A DNA stretch of 64,000 bases, from contig WSYJ01000186.1 in NCBI GenBank assembly GCA_020186115.1, positions 1-64,000 on the forward strand, given 5' to 3'. Under the pieces are notes generated by a model, which saw nothing but the letters and a program-made list of their open reading frames with translations, did no database searches and had not been told where the DNA came from. Positions within the stretch are counted from its first letter, which is position 1; every line of letters starts with the position of its first letter. This document shows, piece after piece, positions 29,927 through 39,436 of the stretch. Source of the stretch: Histomonas meleagridis (Eukaryota; Parabasalia; Tritrichomonadida; Dientamoebidae). A program made the position numbers and the translations under genes.

Positions 29927-31144
29927 TTACAGTTCATCTGAGAATTCATTTACTTTATCAAGTGAAGCGTCAAGTATCCACCGCTTTACCAACTTCGCAA
30001 TTTCAGGAGACTTAATTAGATATCTATGGTAATACAATCTGTCATCAATTAGCACATCGTGACATCTGACGTTCTTCTCACTTTCTTTAGCCCATTTTCC
30101 ACAAGCCCATTCAACAACTTTTGAGCCCATTAATGAGTCGCCATGGCCATAGATGGGTGTGCCCACGTCATCCCAAGTTCGTAATTTTAATCCCATTGGA
30201 GTCTTAATTCCGGAATTATATAATATGTTTAATGTAAAGTCCGGTGTCAATGGTAATGTACGCGAATGTTTAAAGTTTTGTTCTGCTAATTCGATTTCTT
30301 CAGGTGTCAATCGACCATGTTCTTTGAGGAAATCTATGAGCTCTGACCCATTATATGCACGCCCGTCTGGATCAATGAGTAATGTCGAGTTAGAAAATGC
30401 AACTGAATTTGGCATATGCGCATGAAATGCACCAAGTGATGCAACAAAACGTCGTAAAGTGTCGAAACGAATATGAATATATGGGAAACGTAAACGCCAA
30501 AGTGCATAAAATGCTTGGCCAGAGCCGGTAAATGATGGAGATATGTATGTAGCGGAATCAATATATTTGGATCGCCATTCTGAGGTTGTTTTCTCTGTAA
30601 GGTAAAGATGTAGAAGTGCTGCTCCAAGTCCGTGTGCAATAAAAGCGACTGGTGAATTATTCATATCATGTGCTTTTTCAATTAAGGCTGTAAGTTGTTG
30701 GAAAAAGGACTCTGGTTGCTCAAGGCCATAACGCCAGTCATAAGGCGCGGCAAAAAGATCTCTTGATTCTTGATAACCTGATTGTTCAAATTGTAAGATA
30801 AATTGTTCATAGTTTACGGGTAAGTATCTGCCTAAATATTCAGGGCCAACACCTCGGATGCCTGAAAGATTACCAAAGTTTTCTGTAGTGATGGTAGTAT
30901 TTGGTCTTGATTTAAGTTTATGTGTTTCATTATCATATTCCAATGTTAAGTAATCTAAAAGGCAATTTATGTATGGTGGAAATAAATCACGAACTCGAAT
31001 CCATGAATAAGCATTATCAAGTTTTGAAGGACAATACCAAAATGGTTTTCTAGTAGTTGTTACTCTAAGTTTACTACCAAAATGCCCTGGTATAATAATG
31101 ACAGGTTTTAATGATTGAGAAAGTCCAAATAGAAATGAAAGCAT
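29927..31144 (-). CDS. LCAT/lysosomal phospholipase A2-like protein lacking the catalytic Ser
   Basis: 405 residues from the ATG at 31144, chosen because it begins with a good signal peptide (MLSFLFGLSQS). The frame is open upstream to 31207 only through TTG. Family motifs: PVIIIPGHFGSKL (oxyanion region), FAAPYDWRYG (family GAPYDWR) and FIAHGLGAALLHLYL where the nucleophile elbow GHSxG should be. The elbow reads A-H-G-L-G, so the serine is Gly at residue 172. Further along, IYGHGDSLMGSKVVEW sits where the catalytic Asp loop should be. Active relatives move acyl groups between phospholipids and sterols in the lumen or outside the cell. With the nucleophile gone, a binding or regulatory role is more likely. 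Confidence 0.8.
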   Translation of the reverse strand: MLSFLFGLSQSLKPVIIIPGHFGSKLRVTTTRKPFWYCPSKLDNAYSWIRVRDLFPPYINCLLDYLTLEYDNETHKLKSRPNTTITTENFGNLSGIRGVGPEYLGRYLPVNYEQFILQFEQSGYQESRDLFAAPYDWRYGLEQPESFFQQLTALIEKAHDMNNSPVAFIAHGLGAALLHLYLTEKTTSEWRSKYIDSATYISPSFTGSGQAFYALWRLRFPYIHIRFDTLRRFVASLGAFHAHMPNSVAFSNSTLLIDPDGRAYNGSELIDFLKEHGRLTPEEIELAEQNFKHSRTLPLTPDFTLNILYNSGIKTPMGLKLRTWDDVGTPIYGHGDSLMGSKVVEWACGKWAKESEKNVRCHDVLIDDRLYYHRYLIKSPEIAKLVKRWILDASLDKVNEFSDEL

Positions 31145-31170
31145 TTGTAAAAAGTTTTTGGTTGAAGATT

Positions 31171-31184
31171 TGGGCCACCCCAAA
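31171..31184 (-). promoter_or_regulatory. 14-bp GC-rich promoter motif, copy 1
   Basis: TTTGGGGTGGCCCA on the minus strand, 27 bp upstream of the LCAT-like ATG and 57 bp from the divergent gene's ATG. The identical 14 bases occur at 52076-52089, again between two divergent genes. A near match (GTTGGGTGGCCGT) starts at 61645. Confidence 0.55.
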
Positions 31185-31209
31185 TGATATGACCATTTAT
31201 TGAGCAAAG

Positions 31210-31227
31210 TATGACTATATAGTCATA
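31210..31227. promoter_or_regulatory. 18-bp perfect palindrome in a divergent promoter
   Basis: TATGACTATATAGTCATA is its own reverse complement. It lies 14 bp before the ATG of the 31241 gene and 66 bp from the LCAT-like ATG. It is a candidate binding site for a dimeric factor. Confidence 0.5.
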
Positions 31228-31240
31228 TTCAACCTCATTG

Positions 31241-31984
31241 ATGAGGAAAAAGCACAATTGGAGGAAAAGAGCTTTAGACAGACTTGATGACATACGGCAA
31301 ATTATTCAAGCACATATTCCTGCAGAGAAGTTAGAAGATATGTATAAATTTGCAGAAAAATTTGAACCATCTCAAGAAGAAATAGAGGAAACACCAACTT
31401 TAGAACCAGCTCCAGAAATTGAACACCGACATGCAGCAGCTACGCAGATCTTAACTTCAACGAATTCATTTCTACAAGTTGTCCATACAAAAGATGTTCC
31501 TTTTTATCTTCAAATCGTTGTTCCAAACACTCCAGGAACTGCAGCAACTAATCCTCAACAAACTTATGAAATTGCAGTTTGGGAACGTTCTCTTCTTCAA
31601 ATTTTTTGCTCTAATGATACAGGTGCTATTTTCTTTGAATATTGTGATGGCTCAACTCCTTTAATTATTGACGTTTTTGCAGCTCCTACAGATGACACTA
31701 CACCTCTTTACTGGAAAGCAGCATTTGAAGACACAGTTACAGAAGTTGGAAAAATAATTAATTTACACAGCAGATCAATGAAACATATTTTCCCACCAAA
31801 CAGCGCTTACATCGCCGTAACATTCGATGAAGGCGGTGGTATCGGGAAAATATGGGAAGGAGGTCCTCAAGAACCTCGTGAAATGGCTATAGATGTTGTA
31901 GCGAATATGTGGAAATCATCAAATGAAACGCCACCGGAAAACTTAGAAGAAGCGATTAAATCATATGAAGGATGGCCAAAATAA
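31241..31984 (+). CDS. Conserved-looking cytosolic protein, unknown
   Basis: 247 residues from the ATG at 31241 (MRKKHNWRKRALDRL); a CTCATTG initiator-like word touches the start. Residues 1-65 are charged helices with a Glu/Pro linker (EEIEETPTLEPAPEIE). Residues about 70-235 form a beta-rich globular domain (FYLQIVVPNTPGTAA, YEIAVWERSLLQIFCSNDTG, AYIAVTFDEGGGIGKIWEGG) with no membrane segment. I do not recognise the family. It is divergent to the LCAT-like gene and 96 bp before the chromodomain gene on the same strand. Confidence 0.65.
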   Translation: MRKKHNWRKRALDRLDDIRQIIQAHIPAEKLEDMYKFAEKFEPSQEEIEETPTLEPAPEIEHRHAAATQILTSTNSFLQVVHTKDVPFYLQIVVPNTPGTAATNPQQTYEIAVWERSLLQIFCSNDTGAIFFEYCDGSTPLIIDVFAAPTDDTTPLYWKAAFEDTVTEVGKIINLHSRSMKHIFPPNSAYIAVTFDEGGGIGKIWEGGPQEPREMAIDVVANMWKSSNETPPENLEEAIKSYEGWPK

Positions 31985-32021
31985 TGTAAATAAACGATAT
32001 TACTTTAGATGTTATTTTGTT

Positions 32022-32069
32022 AACGGTCGTCGTGAAAGCAAACGTTATTAACGGTCACCTTAAACGGTC
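32022..32069 (+). promoter_or_regulatory. Three AACGGTC boxes upstream of the chromodomain gene
   Basis: AACGGTC occurs at 32022-32028, 32050-32056 and 32063-32069, all in the same orientation, with the last 11 bp before the ATG. The core fits a Myb recognition element. Confidence 0.55.
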
Positions 32070-32080
32070 TTAGGTAATTA

Positions 32081-32494
32081 ATGTCTTCATCATATGAAGA
32101 AGATGATAATGAAGATAATGTGTACGAAGTAGAATCAATTATTGACCATGCAGTTCAAGATGGAATAACATACTATAGGATTCGTTGGGTAGGATATCCA
32201 CCATCAGAAGATTCATGGGAAACAATAGAAAACCTCAACTGTCCTGAAAAACTTCGAGAATACCAAGAAAAATTAGAAGAGAAAGAAAAAGAGAGAGAAG
32301 TTGGGTCTCTATCAATTGTAGAAACAGAGCAACAAATTATGGAAAACATACCCAAACCAAAAAAAATCATCAAATCTTTTGTTTTTGCAGAGCACCTTCA
32401 CTATAGAGTTCAATTTGAAGATGGATCATATGGATCCTTCTCAGAAAAAAATATAAAATCAGATTATCCTTATTTGCTAAAAGATGAACAATGA
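32081..32494 (+). CDS. Chromodomain (HP1-like) protein
   Basis: 137 residues. After an acidic leader (YEEDDNEDN), residues 14-65 form a chromodomain: VYEVESIIDHAVQDGITYYR, then IRWVGYPPSEDSWETIENL. The aromatic cage positions (Tyr in VYEVE, the Trp of RWVGY, and the aromatic near SWE) are present. A charged helix follows, then a C-terminal half (KIIKSFVFAEHLHYRVQFED) that may be a short chromoshadow-like fold. Such proteins read methylated histone H3 tails. The gene is close behind the 31241 gene. Confidence 0.88.
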   Translation: MSSSYEEDDNEDNVYEVESIIDHAVQDGITYYRIRWVGYPPSEDSWETIENLNCPEKLREYQEKLEEKEKEREVGSLSIVETEQQIMENIPKPKKIIKSFVFAEHLHYRVQFEDGSYGSFSEKNIKSDYPYLLKDEQ

Positions 32495-33028
32495 CTTGGG
32501 TATTTGTTATGTAAACATGTATTCATTTAATTCTTTGTTATGTTTTAAATAACTAATTTTATTTAAAATTTTCCTTAATTTCATAAAGAAGATGTGAATT
32601 TCTCTGTTTGTCTCTTCTTTAACTTAAAATATTTATTTTCGTTGACTTTGGAAAATGAAATTACTGTTCAATGTATGGCAATAACTGAATATGTTCTATA
32701 TTTTATTTTGTGTGGTGATCAAAATACGTAATACTTTTAATTTTAGAGAAATTATTTATAAAACTGATTATTTACATAATTCCTTTCTTTATTTTTGCCT
32801 ATGTTTTAAATATAATTGTGATGAAAATGAATTATTATAATTATTTCCTTATTGAAAAATTATTATTATCAAATTATAATTAGATATATTTCCTTCCGGT
32901 ATAAAAATGAAACCTTTCAAATTTATTTAAAATTTATTAAATTTGTACATTTCGTGTAAAGAAACAACAATGTAATAAACATTTTTTACATTTAACCAAT
33001 TTCTACAACAAAATTTTAAAACATGAAT
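32495..33028. other. Intergenic, nothing recognised
   Basis: About 530 bp of extremely AT-rich DNA between convergent genes. No feature found. Confidence 0.5.
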
Positions 33029-34291
33029 TTAATTTACATTTACTAAGTATTTCTTTGCATGGTTATACAATTCCTTTATAGTCTTATACTCATCGATCAT
33101 ATCGCTAATTGCACCAGTTTCTCTAATCGAATGCATTGCCAAAAGCGGAATTCCCAAATCTATTGTTCTAATTCCAGTGCCGCTTTCAGTCATTGGACCA
33201 ATTGTTGAACCTGATGACAATCCATTTAATCCCGTTGTTATTTGTATCTTCGCTCCGACTTTCTTTGCAGCTCTCTTTAATATTTCAAGTGATATCATAT
33301 CGCATGCAACAGAGTTATTATGATCAATTTCGACTGCAAAGCCTTTCCCGATGTTACAAACATGATTTTGCTCAGTTTTATCAGGAAAATTGGGATGCGT
33401 CGCATGGTTTGTGTCACAACTCAAAAAAATTGAATTGGCTTTCATTTGTCGAACTGTTTCATCGTCACCGATGACGCGTTTGAGGGCGGAGTTGATGAGT
33501 GAACTTCCCGCACCAGAACGGGTACTACTTCCGACTTCTTCGTTATCGAAGACAGCAAGGCCCGAAAAGACGCCAGATTTGGGGTTGGAGTCTAAAAAGG
33601 CTTTGAGAACGACGTACGTGTTGGATAAGTCATCAAGATTTTGACTAGTGATTACTTCATCTTGAAGTAATGTGGGAAGTTCTGTGTCGGAAAGACGTAA
33701 ATCCCAATGACAAATGGAATCTGATGGAATGTTAAGTTTTGTGGCGACATAATCAACAAGATTTGTTGAATCTTTGAATCCAAATATCGCATTGAAGCCA
33801 TCATAATCCGTGGAACAAATATAACCACAAAGACGTGGATCAAAATGATCCTCGAATGGAGGAATAAAGGCTATTGGAGCTTCAGAATTAAATAATTTGC
33901 ATTTGACACCTTCAGATGTTTTGTAGAAAACACGACCTGCAAGTTTAAGATCATGGCCTACCCAAGTATAAAAAAGGCCTCCACCATATAAAGTACATTT
34001 GAGAATTTTTTGATTATTAATGGTTATTTCTTCAGAATTGGGTTTTATAAACAATGATGGGCTATCACAATGACTTCCTGCAATAACTGAGAAATCATGG
34101 CCATTGTCATTCCAAGCAAATAGAGCGCGTTCATCTCTAATGAAAAATCCTTTTTTTACTTTTGGAAAAGGTTCACTTTCAGAAACCTCCTGAAAGTTGG
34201 CTTTTTTAAGCAGCTCACGTGCATATGCACAAAAGTGGAATGGTGTAGGACACTTCTGAATAAAATTCGAAAAATCTTCAAACATCTGCAT
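33029..34291 (-). CDS. Aspartyl aminopeptidase, M18 family
   Basis: 420 residues, the normal length. Metal and catalytic motifs: FSVIAGSHCDSPSLFIKP (His and Asp metal ligand region), AVFDNEEVGSSTRSGAGSS (catalytic Glu pair), SCDTNHATHPNF and the C-terminal MHSIRETGAISD with a ligand His. M18 enzymes are cytosolic dodecamers that remove N-terminal Asp/Glu from peptides. There is no signal sequence. A GC-richer stretch lies inside the gene at about 33450-33600. Confidence 0.95.
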   Translation of the reverse strand: MQMFEDFSNFIQKCPTPFHFCAYARELLKKANFQEVSESEPFPKVKKGFFIRDERALFAWNDNGHDFSVIAGSHCDSPSLFIKPNSEEITINNQKILKCTLYGGGLFYTWVGHDLKLAGRVFYKTSEGVKCKLFNSEAPIAFIPPFEDHFDPRLCGYICSTDYDGFNAIFGFKDSTNLVDYVATKLNIPSDSICHWDLRLSDTELPTLLQDEVITSQNLDDLSNTYVVLKAFLDSNPKSGVFSGLAVFDNEEVGSSTRSGAGSSLINSALKRVIGDDETVRQMKANSIFLSCDTNHATHPNFPDKTEQNHVCNIGKGFAVEIDHNNSVACDMISLEILKRAAKKVGAKIQITTGLNGLSSGSTIGPMTESGTGIRTIDLGIPLLAMHSIRETGAISDMIDEYKTIKELYNHAKKYLVNVN

Positions 34292-34558
34292 CAGAAGTCA
34301 CTTTTCTTTATCTAATAAACTATTCAAAACAATTTCACACTTTTCACAAAGTAAGTATGATCAAATCTCATAAACGTTAAAGTTTTTATATGATACATAA
34401 TTCATCATAGAATATGAGGAAAATATTCAAGATTTTTTTGATTTTCTCAAAGAATGTACAATTTTACATCAAAAAAATATACAGTACGTGAGTGATAAAA
34501 TGATTATATTTTTCGATTTAAAAATAAAAAATTCTAAACATTTAATATTTACTTTGTT

Positions 34559-35713
34559 TTATTTTCTTCTAAAGAATCTTTTTGCCAAGAATATTCCTCC
34601 TGCAACGCAAGCAATGATACCCGCTGTGATCAAGTAGTCCACGAATGATGGTTCTTCTTTGTTATTTTCAGATTTAACATTTGCATTTGACATTTCAACA
34701 CTTTTTTGTTTTTCTTCTTCCATGAATAATCTTTTCACATCTTCTTTTTCTATTCCAGACATCAACAAATATTTATATGCTTTCTTCGGATCTTCATCAA
34801 CAATAATTCCTTTCAGATATAACTTTCCTAACATCGCAGCACAGTTCGGATCACTAAACTTATCTACACCTGCTTGGAAATATTCGATTGCCAAATTTTT
34901 ATTCGGCATAAAATCGGGTATTTCCTTAAGATATAATAAGCCAAGATTATAATACGCCTCAGGAATATTACGTTTGGCAAGTGATATCATCATATTCTCA
35001 GCAAGAATAAAGTTCTCACGTGTGTCAGTCTCATACAAAAGATTAAACAAAAAAAGATATAAGTTATCGTCTTCGGTTAAAATCATAAGTCGAACAAACC
35101 AATAAAATGAGCTCAAAACATCTTCGTTCCGAGTAAAGTACATAGAGATGGTCGATGTGGCAAGAAGATGTGAGTTAATGGCGGATTTGATAACAAGTTT
35201 CTCGAATTGTGGAATCATATCTGACTTTCGGCATAGTATGGAAAGAAGGAAAATAGAATCAGGGTCCATATTGCTACCACCTTTGATAAGGATTGGCCAG
35301 TTCTCATTTCGAACTTTTAATTCAATTTGAACATCTAAATTATTTATTGTAATATTATGTGATTGAGGTTTTTCGAAAAACTCACCTGAAAGAAAAGGAG
35401 ACGTTACGGTAGAGCCATCAATTTTAATGTCTTTATCTGTAATGTCGACTTTAGATTGATAAGAAATTTTGATTAAATCACCTTTCTGTTCCCATTTATA
35501 ACCTGAATAAACAACATCAGCATTGTTAAACATACTTGGCGAAATTACGATTTCAGTTTTTTTGAGAGCAGCTTCAATTTTAATTAGATCTGTTTGATCA
35601 ATTGGCTGAGAAGCTATTTCTTTAAATTTTGCATCTTGAGATAAATATAAAGAATTGGTTAGAACAGCTTTATTAATATCTTGAATTGGTTGTTGGGGAA
35701 CAAGAAAAGTCAT
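34559..35713 (-). CDS. Tail-anchored protein with CS (NudC/p23-like) domain and Sel1-like repeats
   Basis: 384 residues. A CS-type beta sandwich lies at about 70-145 (GYKWEQKGDLIKISYQSK, then NLDVQIELKVRNENWPILI). Helical Sel1/TPR-like repeats follow (PEAYYNLGLLYLKEIPDF; AAMLGKLYLKGIIVDEDP, KKAYKYLLMSGI). The protein ends in one membrane helix (YLITAGIIACVAGGIFLA) and a basic end KRFFRRK. That layout is a tail anchor. Basic flanks often direct such proteins to mitochondria-like organelles, so the hydrogenosome outer membrane is a plausible site. Function is probably as a co-chaperone adaptor. Confidence 0.7.
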   Translation of the reverse strand: MTFLVPQQPIQDINKAVLTNSLYLSQDAKFKEIASQPIDQTDLIKIEAALKKTEIVISPSMFNNADVVYSGYKWEQKGDLIKISYQSKVDITDKDIKIDGSTVTSPFLSGEFFEKPQSHNITINNLDVQIELKVRNENWPILIKGGSNMDPDSIFLLSILCRKSDMIPQFEKLVIKSAINSHLLATSTISMYFTRNEDVLSSFYWFVRLMILTEDDNLYLFLFNLLYETDTRENFILAENMMISLAKRNIPEAYYNLGLLYLKEIPDFMPNKNLAIEYFQAGVDKFSDPNCAAMLGKLYLKGIIVDEDPKKAYKYLLMSGIEKEDVKRLFMEEEKQKSVEMSNANVKSENNKEEPSFVDYLITAGIIACVAGGIFLAKRFFRRK

Positions 35714-36069
35714 TTGTAATATTAACGTCCTCTTTCATTGAAATTTTTTTCGAAAAATAAAAGCGTTTTATTTTCTAATTCCTAATTTAGTTATCCTAAA
35801 AATCAATATGTAAAACTCTTGCCAAAGAACTCATAATCAAAATATTTTAAAGAAAGTGTGTTTTAAATGAGTTTTAATTTAATTTATAATGATCATCATT
35901 ATTTTTCATCTACATAAAAATACCCCCAAAACTTTAGAGTATTTTCAAAAAAAAGTCTAAGATGAGTTAAAATATTGATCAAAAGTAGAAGATGGGAAGA
36001 AAGAATTTAATTCTTTCTTTCGATTGAATACTTTATTTATGTTGCCAGGAAGCCAAATAATAAACCGAC
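35714..36069. other. Divergent intergenic region
   Basis: About 355 bp between the tail-anchored protein gene and POLD2. No motif stands out. Confidence 0.45.
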
Positions 36070-37263
36070 ATGTCTCTTGAGATTGATCACGATCTCTTTA
36101 ATTATAATAGCAAATCCGCTAAAGAAATTGGTGTTGGTAAATTTGAAACACAATTTGACATGATCTATAAAAAAAGACTTGAACAAATTTCCCCATCAAT
36201 TGAACCAATAATACCACAACCTTATTGCAAAATCAACTCAATTGTTCAAAGCGAAAAAGGTTGTTCACTTATTGGAATTGTTTACAAAGAACTTAAAAAG
36301 CGTCCAAATATTCTCAAAGAATACAAAGAACTCACAGGCGATACTAGTTCAGAAGAACTTTCACCATCCGAAAACGATATTATCTTTCTTGAAGATTTAA
36401 CAGATCGCATTCAACTTATCGGTGTTGATCCTTCAAGATTAGTAACCGGCATAATAATAGGTGTTTATGGTCATATTGAAAGCTTCAAATTCAATGTCAC
36501 TACTATTTTTGAACCTACTCCAGAAATACCACCACAAATTCATACAGCGTCCGGCAAGATTGTTTTTATTTCCGATCTTGCCTGCGATTCAGAGAATTTC
36601 CGTGTCAACAAAAACGCCGCCAAGCGACTTGGCGAGATTATGAAGCAATCTTCGCTTACAGTGTTACTTGGGAACAATTTTGATGCCCCGTCAAAACCGA
36701 ATTCTGACGAACTTCTATCGTTCCAGTCAAAAATGCAATCTATCAAATCGATGCCTGTCCAAAAGCTAGAATCCTTTATAAGTGTTGCTCGTGTTAAGAC
36801 CATATTAATTCCTGGGCAAAACGATCCTGTTTCTATTCGATTACCTCAATTACCATATCACAAAGTATTAATTAAATCGCCAAACATCGAATTATGCACT
36901 AATCCTGCATGGTTCACATATGAAGGAGTTACATTTCTTTGTGGCGCTGGTGAATCTGTTAAATCTATACAACAAACTTCTTCTTTGTCGTTCCATGAAG
37001 CACAGCAGTCAATATTAAAATGGCACCATTACGCTCCAACAGCGCCTGACTATTTACCTTGTATGCCCGTCACTAAAAAGGATTTGATGGTCATCGAAAA
37101 GTTACCAAATTTCTTCGTTTGTGGTTTGGCTGATAATTTTGAGGTTTCCGAAGTAAATGGAACAACAGTAATATCAGTGCCATCATTTAATAACACTTTG
37201 TCTGCTGTAACTTTGGATTTAGAAACAGGTGAAGCAATATTAGAAGAATGCAAAATTGATTAA
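36070..37263 (+). CDS. POLD2: DNA polymerase delta small (B) subunit
   Basis: 397 residues. It shows the small-subunit pattern: MIYKKRLEQISPSIEP, then GCSLIGIVYKELKKRPNILK, IIFLEDLTDRIQLIG and LVTGIIIGVYGH (OB fold). The inactive phosphoesterase domain follows: GKIVFISDLACDSENF, LLGNNF, ILIPGQNDPVSIRLPQLP and TFLCGAGE. The IGIVYKELKKRPNIL segment is specific to the delta subunit rather than alpha or epsilon. It holds the catalytic subunit to PCNA during lagging-strand synthesis. A GC-richer patch lies at about 36540-36760. Confidence 0.88.
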   Translation: MSLEIDHDLFNYNSKSAKEIGVGKFETQFDMIYKKRLEQISPSIEPIIPQPYCKINSIVQSEKGCSLIGIVYKELKKRPNILKEYKELTGDTSSEELSPSENDIIFLEDLTDRIQLIGVDPSRLVTGIIIGVYGHIESFKFNVTTIFEPTPEIPPQIHTASGKIVFISDLACDSENFRVNKNAAKRLGEIMKQSSLTVLLGNNFDAPSKPNSDELLSFQSKMQSIKSMPVQKLESFISVARVKTILIPGQNDPVSIRLPQLPYHKVLIKSPNIELCTNPAWFTYEGVTFLCGAGESVKSIQQTSSLSFHEAQQSILKWHHYAPTAPDYLPCMPVTKKDLMVIEKLPNFFVCGLADNFEVSEVNGTTVISVPSFNNTLSAVTLDLETGEAILEECKID

Positions 37264-38953
37264 TTAATAAAAAATGTTCAAATATTTTATATGTGAATTA
37301 CTCATATTATAAAAAATTATATCAAAATAATATCATTTTGCTTATTTTGAAAAAATAACATAATAAAACTTAAAAATATTTTCTGTTCATCAATGTTTCA
37401 AATATTAAAGACTCATCATTTTTTAGGCATAAAGAGATGAGTTATTATTGCATTAAGCTTAATGTAATTTTGTCATTTTCTAAAACCTTGCTAAAATTGG
37501 ATAAATTTCAAAGCTGGTAATGTTAGATAGCTCTTTCAAACTATTAATATTGTAAAATATAAATTGTTATAAAAATCAAAATGTTTCGAGTAAGATTTAT
37601 AGAAAAATCAGTTTGGGAGAGATATAAAATTATAATTTTATTCAAGAGGACAGGCCTTTCTTATGTTTAGATATATTACAATATAATATAGAATGTATAA
37701 AGTAGATGTTTTTTATGATATAGACATAGGCTTAAATTATTTTTTTTTACAAAGATATTCCGAGTGCATTTCGATTTTTTTGAATTGACGATATAATATA
37801 TTGCTTATGGTGAAATATCAATTTGCAAAAGATGTTATAAATATTTATAAATTTTTTATCATAAAATGTGAACAATTAAATAACACGTTATATGGAATAA
37901 TGTTTAAATAATTATTATTTATTCCTATCAGCCAAACTGTCACTTGTTGAAATCCTTTTGGATTAATTTGCACCCCCCCAAAAAAAAAAACTGATTTGCA
38001 CTTTTTATATAATTGAATAGTTTATCATATCATCAAAACGATCGTATAAAAAATTTTTTGTTTTATGTCTTTTCCTCTTTCCCGAAAATGTCTTCAAATC
38101 AATTTACGAATTAAAGAGTTTATTTCTCCTACTTTGGTTTCACAGTTGCCGATTTTACACTTTCAAAATTTCAGAATCTTTTTGTTTATATGGTTAACGG
38201 TTAGAATGTTGGAAGGTTCACCACGAAAAAAATGAGCATCTGGAAGAGTAATCGCAATCTTGACCTTGCAGTTATGAAAATGCTACGAATGCATTGTTAG
38301 ATATTTTACCATTAAAACTCAATGTAATGGATAAACTCATCATAATGTGTTCTTTCACCAAAATTTCGTAAGCAACCAAAATTGCAATTTTCCAATTTTT
38401 GTATGAAAAAAATTAAGAGGATTCAATTCGAATGAATCACAATTGTCATGCAGAAAAAAACCTCAACTCCAATACAAATTTGAATGAAAATTTAAAAATT
38501 TTTGTTAGAAATTTCAGATTCAATCGGGTTGTGAATAATTAGACGAATTCAAAGTTTTCAAATGCAATTTTGACATCTAATTGTTGGGATTTTCGGTATT
38601 TTTTTGAATAAAAATATATCAGCGTATAGATAGTATCTGACGTCTAGCACTTGTTCATCACGAAAGCTTTCTGTATTGTATTCATATATTTAATTGTGCT
38701 TTAAATCCCCTTTTTGCAGACGAAATCATCACTGTATTCATGAACGTTTTTTCCGATACAAACCATCTACCAAATTTAATTTGAATAGTTTACGACCAAT
38801 GGTGTGTTTATTTGACGGTTTAAAATAGATTTTTCTTAAGGGTTTTGTTTCAAATATTTTGATAACATATACTCCACTATTCAAATTTTATTGAAATGCA
38901 ATTTGACGGGGAAGTAAAAATTCAAAGCCCAACAATTCGGTTTAAAAAAATCA
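37264..38953. other. Long intergenic region, nothing supported
   Basis: About 1.7 kb of AT-rich sequence. It holds a C-run/A-run tract at about 37972-37991 flanked by short TTTGCAC repeats, and an AACGGTTAG box near 38214. Short frames (for example near 38231) have no protein-like signature. No RNA gene is recognised. Confidence 0.5.
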
Positions 38954-39436
38954 ATGAATATCGACGATTTTGAAGAAATGATTGGTGGTGGGAGCGAGAC
39001 ATTTTTAGAAAATGATACATTTATTTTCGACTTTAATGACGTTGATATTATTCCCCCCTTCCATACCGTTGAAGAACAAGAATCAAAAGCTTCGAATAAA
39101 AAGAACATTAGGAAAAGGTTTCCACCTGAAACTGTTCAGGAGATCAAGCGGTGGATGTTTAGTCATGCTAGAGATCCTTATATGCCTTCAAACGTAAAGC
39201 AATATTTCGCTGATAAGTTTAAATTGACAATTAATCAAGTTTCGACCCTCTGCATGAATATACGTAGTAGGAACTTCCCAAAACCTATGTTTCGAGAGGG
39301 AAGAAAAATACATTATATACCAGATATTGTTTTCCGACCACATGGATGTAAATTTGATATTGTTGGAGACATGAGGCGTGCTGTGTTAATTGAACACAAG
39401 AAGCAAATGAAGAAAGCAAGTAATAATGGATCGTGA
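38954..39436 (+). CDS. TALE/KN-type homeodomain-like protein
   Basis: 160 residues. An acidic N-terminus (DDFEEMIGGGSETFLENDTF) precedes a homeodomain-like segment at about 52-106: RKRFPPETVQEIKRWMFSHA, RDPYMPSNVKQYFADKFKLT, INQVSTLCMNIRSRNFP. This matches the TALE 'fP.e.v..lk.W...h..nPYPs...k..la....Ls..QV.nWf.NaR.R..P' pattern. The three-residue loop extension (PYM) and the recognition-helix N and R are present. The usual WF is replaced by LC. A basic C-terminus follows. It is presumably a nuclear DNA-binding factor; the odd helix 3 leaves some doubt. Confidence 0.6.
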   Translation: MNIDDFEEMIGGGSETFLENDTFIFDFNDVDIIPPFHTVEEQESKASNKKNIRKRFPPETVQEIKRWMFSHARDPYMPSNVKQYFADKFKLTINQVSTLCMNIRSRNFPKPMFREGRKIHYIPDIVFRPHGCKFDIVGDMRRAVLIEHKKQMKKASNNGS

